Positions 8,627 to 19,047 are shown, numbered from the stretch's first letter. The stretch: DNA of 64,000 bases from Dyadobacter tibetensis Y620-1 (GCF_000566685.1 NZ_AZQN01000002.1:496001-560000); one strand, 5' to 3'. Program-made: numbers and translations. Notes: generated by a model not told the origin, from the sequence alone.

Positions 8627-10804
8627 ATGGACAAAAAAATTGCAAATGAAGTCTTAACGCATAGACTGGGCGGAGAAACGCATGTGTTACCAGGCAAGCC
8701 CTATCCTTTAGGTGCGCATTGGGACGGTAAAGGGGTAAATTTTGCCCTCTTTTCCGAAAACGCAACTGCCGTAACCTTATGCCTTTACGATAAGGATGAA
8801 CAGGAAATGTGCAGCATAAAAATAGAGGAAGTTACCCACTTTATCTGGCATTGCTATATCCCCGACATCAAGCCAGGTCAATTGTATGGCTATCGTGTTG
8901 ACGGACCTTACGAGCCAGCACACGGATTACGTTTCAATGCCAATAAGTTGCTTATCGATCCTTATGCCAAAGCGATATCCAGGACGGTCGTCTGGGACGA
9001 TGCCTTATTTAGTTATCAAATCGGCAGCGACGAAGAAGATTATAGTTTTAGCAGTACCGATAGCGCACCTTTTATCCCTAAGTCTGTGGTGATCGACAAT
9101 CGTTTTGACTGGGGCGATAGCAAATCTCCGAATGTACCTTACCATGATACCATTATTTATGAGGCGCATGTGAAAGGGCTCACTTATATGCATCCTGATA
9201 TTCCTGAAGAAATTCGAGGGACTTATGCAGGACTGGCTCATCCGGTGATGCTTGAATACCTACAGAAATTAGGGGTAACAACCATAGAATTAATGCCGGT
9301 GCATCATTTTGTTAGTGACCGCCATTTAGTAGATCAAGGACTTACTAATTATTGGGGTTATAATAGCCTGGGATTTTTCGCACCGGATGTACGATACAGC
9401 TCATCCGGTTCTGCTGGACAACAGGTATACGAATTCAAGGAAATGGTGAAAGCTATGCACGAAGCTGGCATAGAAGTAATTCTGGACGTCGTATATAACC
9501 ACACCGCCGAAGGCAATCATCTGGGCCCTACACTTTCCTTTAAGGGTATTGACAATCCCGCTTATTATAGATTAAGCCAGGAAGATCCCCGCTATTATGT
9601 AGATTACACGGGAACGGGTAATACTCTAAATACCCGCCTCCCCTATGTCCTGGGACTTATCATGGATAGTCTGCGTTATTGGATTACTGAAATGCATGTA
9701 GATGGTTTTCGATTCGATTTGGCTTCATCCTTAGCCCGTTCACTCCACGAAACGGACACCTTGAGCTCCTTCTTTAATATTATACATCAAGACCCCATTA
9801 TATCCCAAGTCAAGCTGATTGCCGAGCCATGGGATATTCACCAGGACGGATATATGGTGGGGAAATTTCCCGTGGGTTGGGCCGAATGGAATGGTATGTA
9901 CCGCGATTGTGTACGCGATTTCTGGAGGGGTGCCGACAGTACCCTGGCCGAATTTGCTCGACGTATTACTGGGAGCTCTGATTTGTATCAGGGCGGATAC
10001 CGAAGTCCTACAGCCAGTATTAATCTGATTACGGCTCATGATGGGTTCACCTTGAATGATCTGGTGAGCTATAACGAGAAGCATAATCTGGAAAATGGTG
10101 AGGACAACAGGGATGGGGCTGATCATGATCGCTCCTGGAATTGTGGAGAAGAGGGTCCTAGCGATAATCCTGAGATCATCGCTCTACGGGATAAACAGAA
10201 ACGCAACTTCCTGACTACGCTTTTCCTGTCACAAGGAGTGCCTATGCTGGTAGCCGGTGATGAATTCGGCAGGACTCAATATGGTAATAATAATGCATAC
10301 TGCCAGGATAATGAAATATCTTGGTTAAACTGGGCGCAGCGAGATGAAAACTTGCTCCAATATTGTCAGGCTATCATCCAATTCACAAAATCACATCCTA
10401 CTTTCAGAAGGAAAAGATGGTTTCAGGGCCTACCAGTAGAAGGTTCGGGCATTGAAGATATTCGCTGGTATCTCCCGGACGGAAGTCTTATGTCCAGTCA
10501 TAACTGGGAACATGACTTCGCAAAATCTCTTGGCCTGTACCTCAATGGGCAGGGAATACGTTGCCGAAGTGATCAGGGAGACCCCATGAGGGATGATAGT
10601 TTTTATATCCTGTTTAACGCACATTATGAACCCGTAATTTATACCGTCCCTCCAGACGAGCGAGGAACAGTGTGGTATAAAGTGATAGACACCAGCACTG
10701 GAATAGTCGAAAGACAGCCAGAGGAATACCCTACCGGAGCGATTATTGAGGTCCCAAGTAGATCGGTGCTTGTGCTAATTTGTCCTTCTCCACACCAGGA
10801 ATAA
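8627..10804 (+). CDS. glgX: Glycogen debranching enzyme GlgX/TreX
   Basis: A 725-residue GH13 (subfamily 11-like) enzyme that cleaves alpha-1,6 branches of glycogen and feeds linear maltodextrins to TreY. An N-terminal CBM48/isoamylase-N domain (residues ~20-125, GAHWDGKGVNFALFSENA) precedes the TIM barrel. The four GH13 regions are present: DVVYNHTAEG, DGFRFDLASSL (nucleophile Asp), IAEPWD (acid/base Glu) and TAHDGFTLNDLVSYN (third Asp). Length is normal for GlgX. It is on the strand opposite treZ/treY, about 1.4 kb from their cluster, and ends in a very strong terminator. Confidence 0.96.
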   Translation: MDKKIANEVLTHRLGGETHVLPGKPYPLGAHWDGKGVNFALFSENATAVTLCLYDKDEQEMCSIKIEEVTHFIWHCYIPDIKPGQLYGYRVDGPYEPAHGLRFNANKLLIDPYAKAISRTVVWDDALFSYQIGSDEEDYSFSSTDSAPFIPKSVVIDNRFDWGDSKSPNVPYHDTIIYEAHVKGLTYMHPDIPEEIRGTYAGLAHPVMLEYLQKLGVTTIELMPVHHFVSDRHLVDQGLTNYWGYNSLGFFAPDVRYSSSGSAGQQVYEFKEMVKAMHEAGIEVILDVVYNHTAEGNHLGPTLSFKGIDNPAYYRLSQEDPRYYVDYTGTGNTLNTRLPYVLGLIMDSLRYWITEMHVDGFRFDLASSLARSLHETDTLSSFFNIIHQDPIISQVKLIAEPWDIHQDGYMVGKFPVGWAEWNGMYRDCVRDFWRGADSTLAEFARRITGSSDLYQGGYRSPTASINLITAHDGFTLNDLVSYNEKHNLENGEDNRDGADHDRSWNCGEEGPSDNPEIIALRDKQKRNFLTTLFLSQGVPMLVAGDEFGRTQYGNNNAYCQDNEISWLNWAQRDENLLQYCQAIIQFTKSHPTFRRKRWFQGLPVEGSGIEDIRWYLPDGSLMSSHNWEHDFAKSLGLYLNGQGIRCRSDQGDPMRDDSFYILFNAHYEPVIYTVPPDERGTVWYKVIDTSTGIVERQPEEYPTGAIIEVPSRSVLVLICPSPHQE

Positions 10805-10816
10805 ATTACAGTTCAA

Positions 10817-10860
10817 CAACTAAAAAGGGCTTGAGAATGATCTCAAGCCCTTTTTAGTTG
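10817..10860. terminator. Bidirectional intrinsic terminator
   Basis: A perfect 20-bp stem (10817-10836 with 10841-10860) and a 4-nt loop. The core AAAGGGCTTGAG and its complement are flanked by A and T runs, so it serves both glgX and the convergent DUF892 gene. Confidence 0.93.
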
Positions 10861-10886
10861 ATAACTTTATCAAAATATGGATTTAT

Positions 10887-11426
10887 CTATTCGTCCCCAG
10901 CTTGCTGATTGACATACGTTTCGGCCAATTCAGTAAGCAGATGATCCGTGTCACCTTCCTCGTCTAGAGTTAACTGTAATTGTTTGGCCGCATCTTCATG
11001 GCCTAGAGTACGGGCAATATTGCGGAGTGTTCCATATGACGCAATTTCGTAATGCTCCACCTTCTGGGCGGCCATAATCAATCCACAGTCCCGAACCATG
11101 GTTCCAGACTCCGTATCTTCTATAATTTCATTGGCCTCTTCTATCAACCCTTCCATGGCGGCACATTTTTTGGTTTTGGCCTTCTCACCTACCATTTCAA
11201 AAATGGACTCCAAACGATCTACATGTCCATCAGTCTGTTTCTTATGGGTCTCAAAAGCCTCCTTCAGCTCGTCGGAGGTAGTATTTTTGGCCATTTTAAC
11301 CAATGCCTTAGAAAGGTTCTTCTCCGCCCAATATAGGTCTTGAAGGCCGTCTACAAAAAGTGATTTTAGTTTCTCGCTATCTGAAGCTGTAATTTGTTTC
11401 TGTGCTTTTTTCTTCGAAGTTTTCAT
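10887..11426 (-). CDS. YciE/YciF-type ferritin-like protein (DUF892)
   Basis: A 179-residue four-helix-bundle protein of the DUF892 family. It begins with a Lys-rich N-terminus, then LFVDGLQDLYWAEKNL, HKKQTDGHVDRLESIFE, a third helix ending in AAQKVEHYEIASYGTL, and LTLDEEGDTDHLLTELAE. The Glu and His residues in these four helices match the expected di-iron ligands of a ferritin-like fold. Homologues YciE/YciF are induced by osmotic and general stress. The neighbourhood of trehalose genes and a YodC-like protein fits a stress role (inference). Confidence 0.9.
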   Translation of the reverse strand: MKTSKKKAQKQITASDSEKLKSLFVDGLQDLYWAEKNLSKALVKMAKNTTSDELKEAFETHKKQTDGHVDRLESIFEMVGEKAKTKKCAAMEGLIEEANEIIEDTESGTMVRDCGLIMAAQKVEHYEIASYGTLRNIARTLGHEDAAKQLQLTLDEEGDTDHLLTELAETYVNQQAGDE

Positions 11427-11561
11427 AATTCTAACGTTACGTTATTGATTAAAATGAAATATTATTTTAGTGTGACTGTTTATATAGAGTGATAAAATAA
11501 TCGTACCAAAATTCTAGTTTTTTGAAGGTATAAACACATATTTTTTAAGGCCTTCCCTACC

Positions 11562-12029
11562 TCAGGCTACCACCTGGTAGGCCGTTTTGGTACCGAGTTC
11601 ATACGACCTTACTTCTTTCTTTAAAAAAGCATCTAATCTTAATAACTGAGCAAAATGATCCTGACAGAAAAGCAAGGCTTCTCCACCCAGCACTTCCCCT
11701 TCTACGAGCTCATTATAGGCATTTAAGAGATCCTGCTGCGTATAAAATAATTGCTGCAACACCGATTTCACCCCATCTTTTCCTAAGTTCATGGTCCGGG
11801 ACATCACGATACTGTCCAGGTCCCTGTCCTCCAGACAATTCTTCAGACTTTCGTAAAGGGTGCAGATTTCATTAAGAAAAAGTACAGAACTCATATGACC
11901 ACAGGCACAAATCCGGCGGAGCTCATTAGAAATATCTGCGCTCATAACCGACTTGAAACCTTGCTCCTGTTTCTTGTGCATCCTCCAAATCTTTGCAACT
12001 TTTTGAACCAAATTATCTCCCTGCCCCAT
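11562..12029 (-). CDS. Small helical protein of unknown function
   Basis: A 155-residue, mostly alpha-helical protein with no signal peptide. Four long amphipathic segments are visible (ISNELRRICACGHMSSVLF, LDSIVMSRTMNLGKDGVKSVL, LFYTQQDLLNAYNELVEG, LLFCQDHFAQLLRLDAFLKK). This suggests a helical bundle, perhaps ferritin-like in shape, but I cannot match it to a family and see no clear iron ligands. Met17 (MHKKQ) or Met29 could be the true start. It sits between the treY-malQ fusion and the DUF892 gene on the same strand. Confidence 0.55.
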   Translation of the reverse strand: MGQGDNLVQKVAKIWRMHKKQEQGFKSVMSADISNELRRICACGHMSSVLFLNEICTLYESLKNCLEDRDLDSIVMSRTMNLGKDGVKSVLQQLFYTQQDLLNAYNELVEGEVLGGEALLFCQDHFAQLLRLDAFLKKEVRSYELGTKTAYQVVA

Positions 12030-12168
12030 GCGCTTGACGATTTCATATTTAACAATGCAGCAGCAATAACAAAAAGTGTACCCAGGATACGCTTCAGCTT
12101 CCTGTCACCAGACACTCACTTAAATAAACCGAGGAGCCTCAAACAGGGAAGTCTTTTACACATAAACG

Positions 12169-15100
12169 TCAGCCTCTGTTATACAATTTTGTCCACAATT
12201 TTAGGGAGTTTTCTTCGGCATTGGTTAGCTGCCCGGGCAATAGTCTCCAGGACCAGTTGCCCTCAGTAGTCCCAGGACGATTCATTTTGGCTTCGCTACC
12301 CAGATACAAAACATCCTGAATGGGCAATATTGCGGTCTGGGCTACAGAGGCATAGATCAATCTGATGAATGTATCTACTACATTTTTTTCATCGACTTTA
12401 AAACCTACGTAAGATTCAATGCGGGCGCGTATCTCCTCATCCGTCTCATCCTGGAACCATCCTAAAGTGGTGTTATTATCGTGAGTACCGGTATAGACCA
12501 AGAAGTCAACCCCGTATTCATGAGGAATATGAGGACTTTGTGCAAAATTTTCGTCGAAGGCAAACTGAAGGACCTTCATACCGGGCAGCCTGTATTGGTC
12601 GCGGATACGGAAAACTTCTGGATTGCTAGCTCCAAGATCCTCCGCTACAAATGGTAATCCGTTAAGTTCCCGGCTAATGGTATCGAAGAAATCAGTACCT
12701 GGGCCGGCAACCCAGCTCCCTCCTTCAGCGGTAGGGCTGGAACCGGGTACCTCCCAATAGTCTACGAAGGCGCGAAAGTGGTCGAACCGAAGTAGGTCGA
12801 ATAATTCTTTATTTTTTTTGAGCCTGCTTACCCACCAATCATATTGCCTTTCTTTCATATATTCCCAGTTGAAAGTGGGCATTCCCCAAAGTTGCCCTTC
12901 CGCAGAGAAGGCATCAGGTGGCACGCCCGCAACTCCAACCATTTCACCCTCCTCATCCACCTTAAACAGAGACTGGTGGGCCCATACATCTACAGAATTA
13001 TAACTTACATAGAATGGGATGTCACCAAGGAGACATATCTGTTTCCGATGCGCATATTTCTGCAAGGCCTTCCATTGCCGATCAAAAATAAACTGAATCC
13101 ACTTTTGATAACGCAACGCATCCTCCTTCTCGTCGGACACTTTTTGCAACTGTTCGGGATCATATTTGCGATAAGCCGGTTCCCATTCATACCAAGGTTT
13201 GCATTCGTGCATATCACGAATGACCATAAACAAAGCGTAATCGTCGAGCCAGGATAGGTTTTTATTACAGAAATCATCGAAGGCACGCAGCATCTTGGAG
13301 GATCGTTTGTTTTTAAAAGACTCGTAAGCTCGACTCAATATTTCCCCCTTCACTTCGAGCACGGCTTTATAATCTACCTTGCCTTCATTATTCCTATAAT
13401 AGGATTTTAAGTTGATGTTCTCCAGCAGTCCGTCTCTGTACAATAGAGCGGGGCTAATCAGGAGCATATTTCCGGCCTGGCTAGACAAAGTGCTGTACGG
13501 AGAATGGTGTTCATGCTCCGAGGTAGGATTTAAGGGCAATAATTGCCAGACAGATTGATTACTTCGGGCAAGGAAATCGACAAATCCATATGCTTCAGGC
13601 CCTAAATCCCCGATACCAAATGGAGCAGCTAGGGAGCTGATATGCATGAGAATTCCTGCGCTCCTACCCTTAGAGATCCGCTCTCCTGTCATTACAGCAT
13701 AAGGAAAACCATTGAATATTTCACTGACCATAAAGCCTTCCGTTCCCTGGTATTCCTGCGCATGTAGATAATTCTTCCAGTCTACCTGCTGGCTATCAGG
13801 AAAATGTACACACGTATCCTTCCAGTCCAGCTGACCTATTGAATCTGCCTCTTTTCCACTCAGCTCTGCGAGGTGAAGAGGGACTATAACCACGATATAT
13901 CTGTTTTTATAAACCCGGGCAAATGCCAGCAAATTGTCTGCATATTGCCCCTCTACCTGTAGGGGAATATAAGACCCCTTCGTGAAAATATGGTCGCCGT
14001 CCTGCCGTAAATGCATCAGTTGCTTGGTAAACCAAAGCTTTAGTTCGGCCGTTTTCCCCTGTTCCCACATGGTATGGGGAAGGTGGTCGGCAATATTTTC
14101 GTCAGAATATAACCATTCTAATATGCGCTGCCTATTATCATAATCTACAGGGCGTCGATTATCCGGGTCCACAAAGGAATAATCCCATAATTCTGTTCCT
14201 TGATAGACATCTGGAACTCCTGGGCAGGTAAATTTCAGCAAGAGCTGCGACAGAGAATTAAGCTTTCCAAATCCATCAATTCTTTTAACGAGCGAAATCA
14301 AAAAGTCGTAGAAGGCACCCTCCTTTTCTAATATGTAGTCTACAAATAGCTCTACAGCGGCTTCATATTCCTGATTTGGGTTGTCCCAGCTGGTACGCCT
14401 CTTCGATTCCCTAAATGCTTTTTGTAAGTAGGCCTTGAGGCGCTCCGTATAACTGGCATGGTCCGCATCGTCGATAGGATAGGTTCCCACCAGTGTCTGA
14501 TAGATAAAATACTGATCATTCCTATCTGGAATTTCATCTGAAACCAACGTCTCATCCACAAACTGTGACCAACTATTAACCGTTTCGAACCAGACTTCTG
14601 GTATATTGCTTAAGACATTTAATCGTGCCCGTACATCTTCACCTCTCTTGGTATCATGTGTGGCTGTTGTAGAAAGGGACAAAGGCGTTTGGGCCTGCCT
14701 TAGAATCATTTTCCGGTGAAATTCTTCCCTATTGATTCCGAAAGCCTCCACCGAATCTCCTACCTCATTATGCGCTATAAATCTATTATAGACATACATC
14801 AAGGTATCTTCCACCCCTTTGGCCATAAGGGGGCCGGTGTATTGCATACAACGGGCGTAAAATTGACCTACTCTCTCATTATAGGAATCATTAGCCTCCT
14901 TAGGATTGACAATTAATATTTTTTCTAAGGCCTCTACCCCCACGCCAAGTTGAGGCAAGGAACTTCTCACCTGATCCAGAATATCATGAATCCAGCATGT
15001 CTCTTCTGCGTCAAGAGGGAATTTTTGACCATAATATCGGTAAACTGGACAGTAGACCAGCATCTCTCCGAGAGCCTCTTTGAGGATAGAGAAATCTTCT

Positions 15101-16392
15101 TCTTTAAATCCTTCTGGTACTAATAATAAAGTATTTAAATACTCAAACAAATTGTCGAGTTCCCCCCCCATATGCTCTTGGAGAATCATTCTTTTTTTCT
15201 CAATCTGTAACGATTGTGGTGCTTCATCGCTTTGAATAAAACGATTGTAAAAATCGGTAAACTTCCGTTCCTGCCTGGACTGAGTCAAAAGATTGTTAAC
15301 CAATGCCAAAAACTCGTAACCAGTTGTGCCCTCCACAGGCCAGCTCTCCGGAAGCATCTCTCCATGCTCTAATATCTTCTCTACAACCAAATATTTATCA
15401 TCGGTCAACATAGATCGTAAGCGATGCAAATAAGCTCGAGGATCATACAGTCCATCGACATGATCTACTCTTAGCCCGGTAAATACGCCCTCGTTAAGAA
15501 GTTTTTCAATCTGCTCATGATACTGAGTAAATACTGTCTCGTTCTGAATGTTCAAACATATAAGCTCATTTACGGTGAAGAATCGCCGGTAGTTCATTTT
15601 ACGACTCGACTCCGTCCAGTGAAGCAGAATATAGGCCTGTTGCTGTATAAGGGATTTGAGAAATTCTTCGTCGTTTACTTCTGATATTCTCGCCTCAAAG
15701 AGCCCTTTTTCCCAATCTGACTGAAAAAGAGCCTCCAGTTGAGCCCGAATTTCATTCCATTGCAAGGCAAATTGCTGGGCATCCTCCAGGCTTAGCGCTG
15801 TAGAGAGTTGCTCAAAAAGCAAATTAAATGCCTGATTATTTCTTAGCGATTCAGTCTCTAAGATTTCCAAATAACTGCGCGGATGAAGGGGAAAGAGCTG
15901 TTCTCCATATCTAAAATAAAGGCGCTGATTTATATATGCCAATGAGAACTGCCCTTCACGTATCAGTTCCTCCAAGGGACGGTCCAAAACAGGCCATAAT
16001 AGTTTGCCCTTAGCCTCAGGATGATTCCACTCGATATCAAAAAAGGCAGCGTAATATGAGTCCTTTCCTTTTTCTAAGACATCGAGGAGCCAAGGATTCT
16101 CCAGGCTGAAACCTTGATGATTCGGAACAATATCCTGTAACCATCCAATACCATGCTCCTTTAAAAGCTGACTTATTTCTAAGAGTTCCTCCTCTGTTCC
16201 TATTTCCGGATCAATCTGTTTAGGGTCTACGCCGTCATAGCCGTGCATACTACCTGCAGTCGATTTGAAAATAGGAGAAGCATAAATGGTCCCAACGCCT
16301 AACTCGATCAGGTAAGGAATAATTTTCTTGAATTTTTTAAAATCAAAATCCTTATGAAATTGAATTCTATAGGATGTTTTAATACTATTCAT
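12169..16392 (-). CDS. treY-malQ: Fused maltooligosyltrehalose synthase / 4-alpha-glucanotransferase
   Basis: A 1407-residue fusion of two complete GH enzymes. Residues ~1-900 are TreY (GH13_26), which turns the reducing end of maltodextrins into an alpha-1,1 bond: TSYRIQFHKDF at the start, LRVDHVDGLYDP (nucleophile), VEKIL (Glu) and TATHDTKRGEDVRARL. Residues ~900-1407 are MalQ (GH77) amylomaltase, which disproportionates short dextrins: GILMHISSLAAPFGIGDLG, LLRFDHFRAF (nucleophile), VAEDLG and TGTHDNNTT. The start at 16392 overlaps the treZ stop as ATGA, deciding it over the longer frame at 16485. Fusing the two lets MalQ lengthen leftover maltose/maltotriose so that TreY can reuse them (inference). 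Confidence 0.95.
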   Translation of the reverse strand: MNSIKTSYRIQFHKDFDFKKFKKIIPYLIELGVGTIYASPIFKSTAGSMHGYDGVDPKQIDPEIGTEEELLEISQLLKEHGIGWLQDIVPNHQGFSLENPWLLDVLEKGKDSYYAAFFDIEWNHPEAKGKLLWPVLDRPLEELIREGQFSLAYINQRLYFRYGEQLFPLHPRSYLEILETESLRNNQAFNLLFEQLSTALSLEDAQQFALQWNEIRAQLEALFQSDWEKGLFEARISEVNDEEFLKSLIQQQAYILLHWTESSRKMNYRRFFTVNELICLNIQNETVFTQYHEQIEKLLNEGVFTGLRVDHVDGLYDPRAYLHRLRSMLTDDKYLVVEKILEHGEMLPESWPVEGTTGYEFLALVNNLLTQSRQERKFTDFYNRFIQSDEAPQSLQIEKKRMILQEHMGGELDNLFEYLNTLLLVPEGFKEEDFSILKEALGEMLVYCPVYRYYGQKFPLDAEETCWIHDILDQVRSSLPQLGVGVEALEKILIVNPKEANDSYNERVGQFYARCMQYTGPLMAKGVEDTLMYVYNRFIAHNEVGDSVEAFGINREEFHRKMILRQAQTPLSLSTTATHDTKRGEDVRARLNVLSNIPEVWFETVNSWSQFVDETLVSDEIPDRNDQYFIYQTLVGTYPIDDADHASYTERLKAYLQKAFRESKRRTSWDNPNQEYEAAVELFVDYILEKEGAFYDFLISLVKRIDGFGKLNSLSQLLLKFTCPGVPDVYQGTELWDYSFVDPDNRRPVDYDNRQRILEWLYSDENIADHLPHTMWEQGKTAELKLWFTKQLMHLRQDGDHIFTKGSYIPLQVEGQYADNLLAFARVYKNRYIVVIVPLHLAELSGKEADSIGQLDWKDTCVHFPDSQQVDWKNYLHAQEYQGTEGFMVSEIFNGFPYAVMTGERISKGRSAGILMHISSLAAPFGIGDLGPEAYGFVDFLARSNQSVWQLLPLNPTSEHEHHSPYSTLSSQAGNMLLISPALLYRDGLLENINLKSYYRNNEGKVDYKAVLEVKGEILSRAYESFKNKRSSKMLRAFDDFCNKNLSWLDDYALFMVIRDMHECKPWYEWEPAYRKYDPEQLQKVSDEKEDALRYQKWIQFIFDRQWKALQKYAHRKQICLLGDIPFYVSYNSVDVWAHQSLFKVDEEGEMVGVAGVPPDAFSAEGQLWGMPTFNWEYMKERQYDWWVSRLKKNKELFDLLRFDHFRAFVDYWEVPGSSPTAEGGSWVAGPGTDFFDTISRELNGLPFVAEDLGASNPEVFRIRDQYRLPGMKVLQFAFDENFAQSPHIPHEYGVDFLVYTGTHDNNTTLGWFQDETDEEIRARIESYVGFKVDEKNVVDTFIRLIYASVAQTAILPIQDVLYLGSEAKMNRPGTTEGNWSWRLLPGQLTNAEENSLKLWTKLYNRG

Positions 16393-18242
16393 ATCGTGTT
16401 GGTGTAAAGTGAAAATGATTCTGCCGGGAGTGCGAACGAGAGTCGGTCCGGTACCATTTCCGGAAGCGTCTTCCAGCCCCCCCACTCGGTATCGCTTGAA
16501 GCGATTAGTTTGTACCAGGCGGGAGCCTCATCAGGCAGGTTCAACTGTTGGGTTTCATTACTAAAATTGAGGATTGAAATGGCTATCTTGTCCTTTAAGC
16601 GGCGAGTAATCACCAGTACCTTCCCCTGGGCATGCAGCTCTACCTCAACCGCATGTCTATCCAGCCTCGACAGCACCTCTTGCTGTTTTCTAATCTTTAT
16701 AAGACGCTGATAATAATTTCTCATCTGCTGATGCTTTGTCTTGGAAAGAAGCTCCCATTGCATTTTGGAATTCATAAAAGTTTCTATTCCAAACGGATCG
16801 GGAGGAGACCCTCGATGAAAATCTTTGAATTCCCGGGCTCTGCCTTCCCGCACTGCCTGTACCAATTCTACATCGCCATGATCTATAAAATATTGAAAGG
16901 GATTGGGCTCTGCGTATTCTTCCCCCATAAACAGCAAAGGAATATAGGGCGAAATAATCACCGCTCCGGCGAGCAGTCGTTGCTTTGCTGGCCCTAGCAA
17001 GGTACTAGTCCTTTCCCCCAGCATGCGGTTGCCTACTTGATCATGATTTTGTGAAAAAATAACAAATTGTTCTCCACTACAATTTTCGGCGGGTACACCA
17101 AAATATTTTTTACGATGCTCTGAATACCCCCCATCATATACGTAAGCATCTCTAAAGGCCTTCGCCAGATGATCCAATCCATTAAAATCCGAATAATAAC
17201 CTACCGGTTCCTGTCCACTCGCTACCCGTAGGGCATGGTGGAATTCATCAATCCACTGTGCGTCCATGCCATACCCTCCAAGCTCTATGGGCTTGATAAA
17301 ACGAGTATCATTTAAGTCCAGCTCGGCGATCAGGAAATGTGGTCTTCCCGATTTTTGCATGATCTCTACCGTCTGTTCTTTTAATTCCTGTAAGATATGT
17401 TTAGGGCTAAAATCTTTAATGGCATGCACAGCGTCCAGGCGTAAAGCATCTATATGAAAATCTTCAAACCACATTCTGGCATTCTCCAGAACGAATCTCC
17501 GGACTCCATCACAATAAGCATCATCAAAATTAACCGCCGATCCCCAAGGCGTATGGTATTTGTCAGTAAAGTAGGGACCATAGCTAGACAGATAATTACC
17601 CTCAGGCCCCATATGGTTATACACTACATCAAGAATAACGGCTAGCCCCTTGCGGTGACAAGCATTAATCAATTGCTGCAAGCCTCTGGCGCCTCCGTAA
17701 GAGTTCTGAACGGCGAAGGGGAAAACTCCGTCATAACCCCAGTTGCGCTTTCCGGGAAACTGAGCGACGGGCATAATTTCTATAGCTGTTACACCTAAAT
17801 CTACCAAATAGTCCAGCCGGTTTAGTACGCCTTCGAAAGTACCCTGATCGGAGAATGTACCTACATGTAGCTCATAAATGACGTACTCCGATAGAGGTAT
17901 ATTTTTCCAGTTGCTATCTGTCCAGCAAAAATCGTCTAAGCGAATCGCCTGACTAGGTCCGTGGACTCCTTCAGGTTGAGCCCTCGAACAGGGATCTGGA
18001 AGTAACGGTGTGCCATCGAGACTGAATTTATAATAGTCACCTGGACTAAGGGCATCTGTTTCTATGCCCCAATACCCATCCTGCAATTGATTTAGTGCTA
18101 GCCTTACCTGGTTTTTATGTAAACAAATTTCCACAAGACTTGCTAAGGGCGCCCAGACTTGAACTTGTGCCAATCCCTTTTCATTAAATGTAACGCCCGT
18201 CTTTTGGGGCTCAGCCTCTCTATTCAGTGCATATTTTTCCAT
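16389..18242 (-). CDS. treZ: Malto-oligosyltrehalose trehalohydrolase
   Basis: A 617-residue GH13_10 enzyme that releases trehalose from maltooligosyl-trehalose. It has an N-terminal beta domain (residues ~15-95, VQVWAPLASLVEICLHKNQ), then the TIM barrel with YELHVGTFSDQGTF, DVVYNHMGPEGNYL, ALRLDAVHAI (nucleophile Asp), LIAELDLND (Glu) and FSQNHDQVGNR (Asp). Length is typical. Its stop overlaps the start of treY-malQ by 4 nt, so the two are translationally coupled. Together with GlgX this completes the TreX-TreY-TreZ route to trehalose from glycogen, usually used against osmotic or drying stress. Confidence 0.96.
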   Translation of the reverse strand: MEKYALNREAEPQKTGVTFNEKGLAQVQVWAPLASLVEICLHKNQVRLALNQLQDGYWGIETDALSPGDYYKFSLDGTPLLPDPCSRAQPEGVHGPSQAIRLDDFCWTDSNWKNIPLSEYVIYELHVGTFSDQGTFEGVLNRLDYLVDLGVTAIEIMPVAQFPGKRNWGYDGVFPFAVQNSYGGARGLQQLINACHRKGLAVILDVVYNHMGPEGNYLSSYGPYFTDKYHTPWGSAVNFDDAYCDGVRRFVLENARMWFEDFHIDALRLDAVHAIKDFSPKHILQELKEQTVEIMQKSGRPHFLIAELDLNDTRFIKPIELGGYGMDAQWIDEFHHALRVASGQEPVGYYSDFNGLDHLAKAFRDAYVYDGGYSEHRKKYFGVPAENCSGEQFVIFSQNHDQVGNRMLGERTSTLLGPAKQRLLAGAVIISPYIPLLFMGEEYAEPNPFQYFIDHGDVELVQAVREGRAREFKDFHRGSPPDPFGIETFMNSKMQWELLSKTKHQQMRNYYQRLIKIRKQQEVLSRLDRHAVEVELHAQGKVLVITRRLKDKIAISILNFSNETQQLNLPDEAPAWYKLIASSDTEWGGWKTLPEMVPDRLSFALPAESFSLYTNTI

Positions 18243-18441
18243 CTCTTCACAATTAGCAATATACCCTAATGATTTGTCGGGTTACTTAATAATATTGTAC
18301 CAGACCTTTTTTCGTGAAAATTGAGAAAATTTGATACCACATCAGTTGAAATTAGGGAATAGACTATAGATTAGAACGAAATATGCTTACTTTTTCGGTA
18401 AATATTTACAAATTGCATTTCTATCCAATTCAATTTTCTAC

Positions 18442-19047
18442 ATGGCCCACCGTCCTTTTACCGATGAAAAGAGCTTATGGCACGCCTTCCAGTTAGGAAG
18501 CGAACTGGCTTTGACTCAGTTAATGGACCAATTTATTGGACCAATGACCTATTATGGAAGAAAATTATCTCATAATGATGACCTGATCCAGGACTGCATC
18601 CAAGAAACTTTTATCGATATCTGGCAATACCGCGCTAATTTAAGGGTTGTACAAGAAATCAGGCCTTATCTTCTGACTTGTTTGAGGAGAAAAATTGGAC
18701 AAGCAATTTTAAAAGAAAAATTTCTCCCCTTAGAGGAAATGGATGCTGGAGCCCACTTCGAATTGGATTTCAATGTTGAGCAGAGCCTGGTAAGGGATGA
18801 AGAGGAAGCTCAGCGCATATTCGAACTGAACCGCTACATCAACGGCCTGTCCCGGAAAAGAAAAGAAATTATATATCTAAAGTATTACCAGAATCTTAGT
18901 AACCAGGAAATAGCCTTAGTCATGGGCATTCAGTATCAGACTGCGTCAAATTTACTTCACGAAGCACTCAATTCACTTCGGGAATTAATACCCTCTAAAT
19001 CAATACTTTCCCTTCTATTTCTTTGGACCACTGTATTGCATCAGTAA
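18442..19047 (+). CDS. ECF-type RNA polymerase sigma factor
   Basis: A 201-residue sigma-70 family protein of the FecI-like ECF type. Region 2 is visible at residues ~25-90 (LTQLMDQFIGPMTYYGRKL, then IQDCIQETFIDIWQYRANL). Region 4 is at residues ~135-190 (LSRKRKEIIYLKYYQNLSN, QEIALVMGIQYQTASNLLH). It is followed after 83 nt by a FecR anti-sigma gene and then a SusC with an STN signalling domain. This is the standard Bacteroidota trans-envelope switch that turns on a polysaccharide-utilisation-type locus when the SusC ligand is present. Confidence 0.93.
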   Translation: MAHRPFTDEKSLWHAFQLGSELALTQLMDQFIGPMTYYGRKLSHNDDLIQDCIQETFIDIWQYRANLRVVQEIRPYLLTCLRRKIGQAILKEKFLPLEEMDAGAHFELDFNVEQSLVRDEEEAQRIFELNRYINGLSRKRKEIIYLKYYQNLSNQEIALVMGIQYQTASNLLHEALNSLRELIPSKSILSLLFLWTTVLHQ

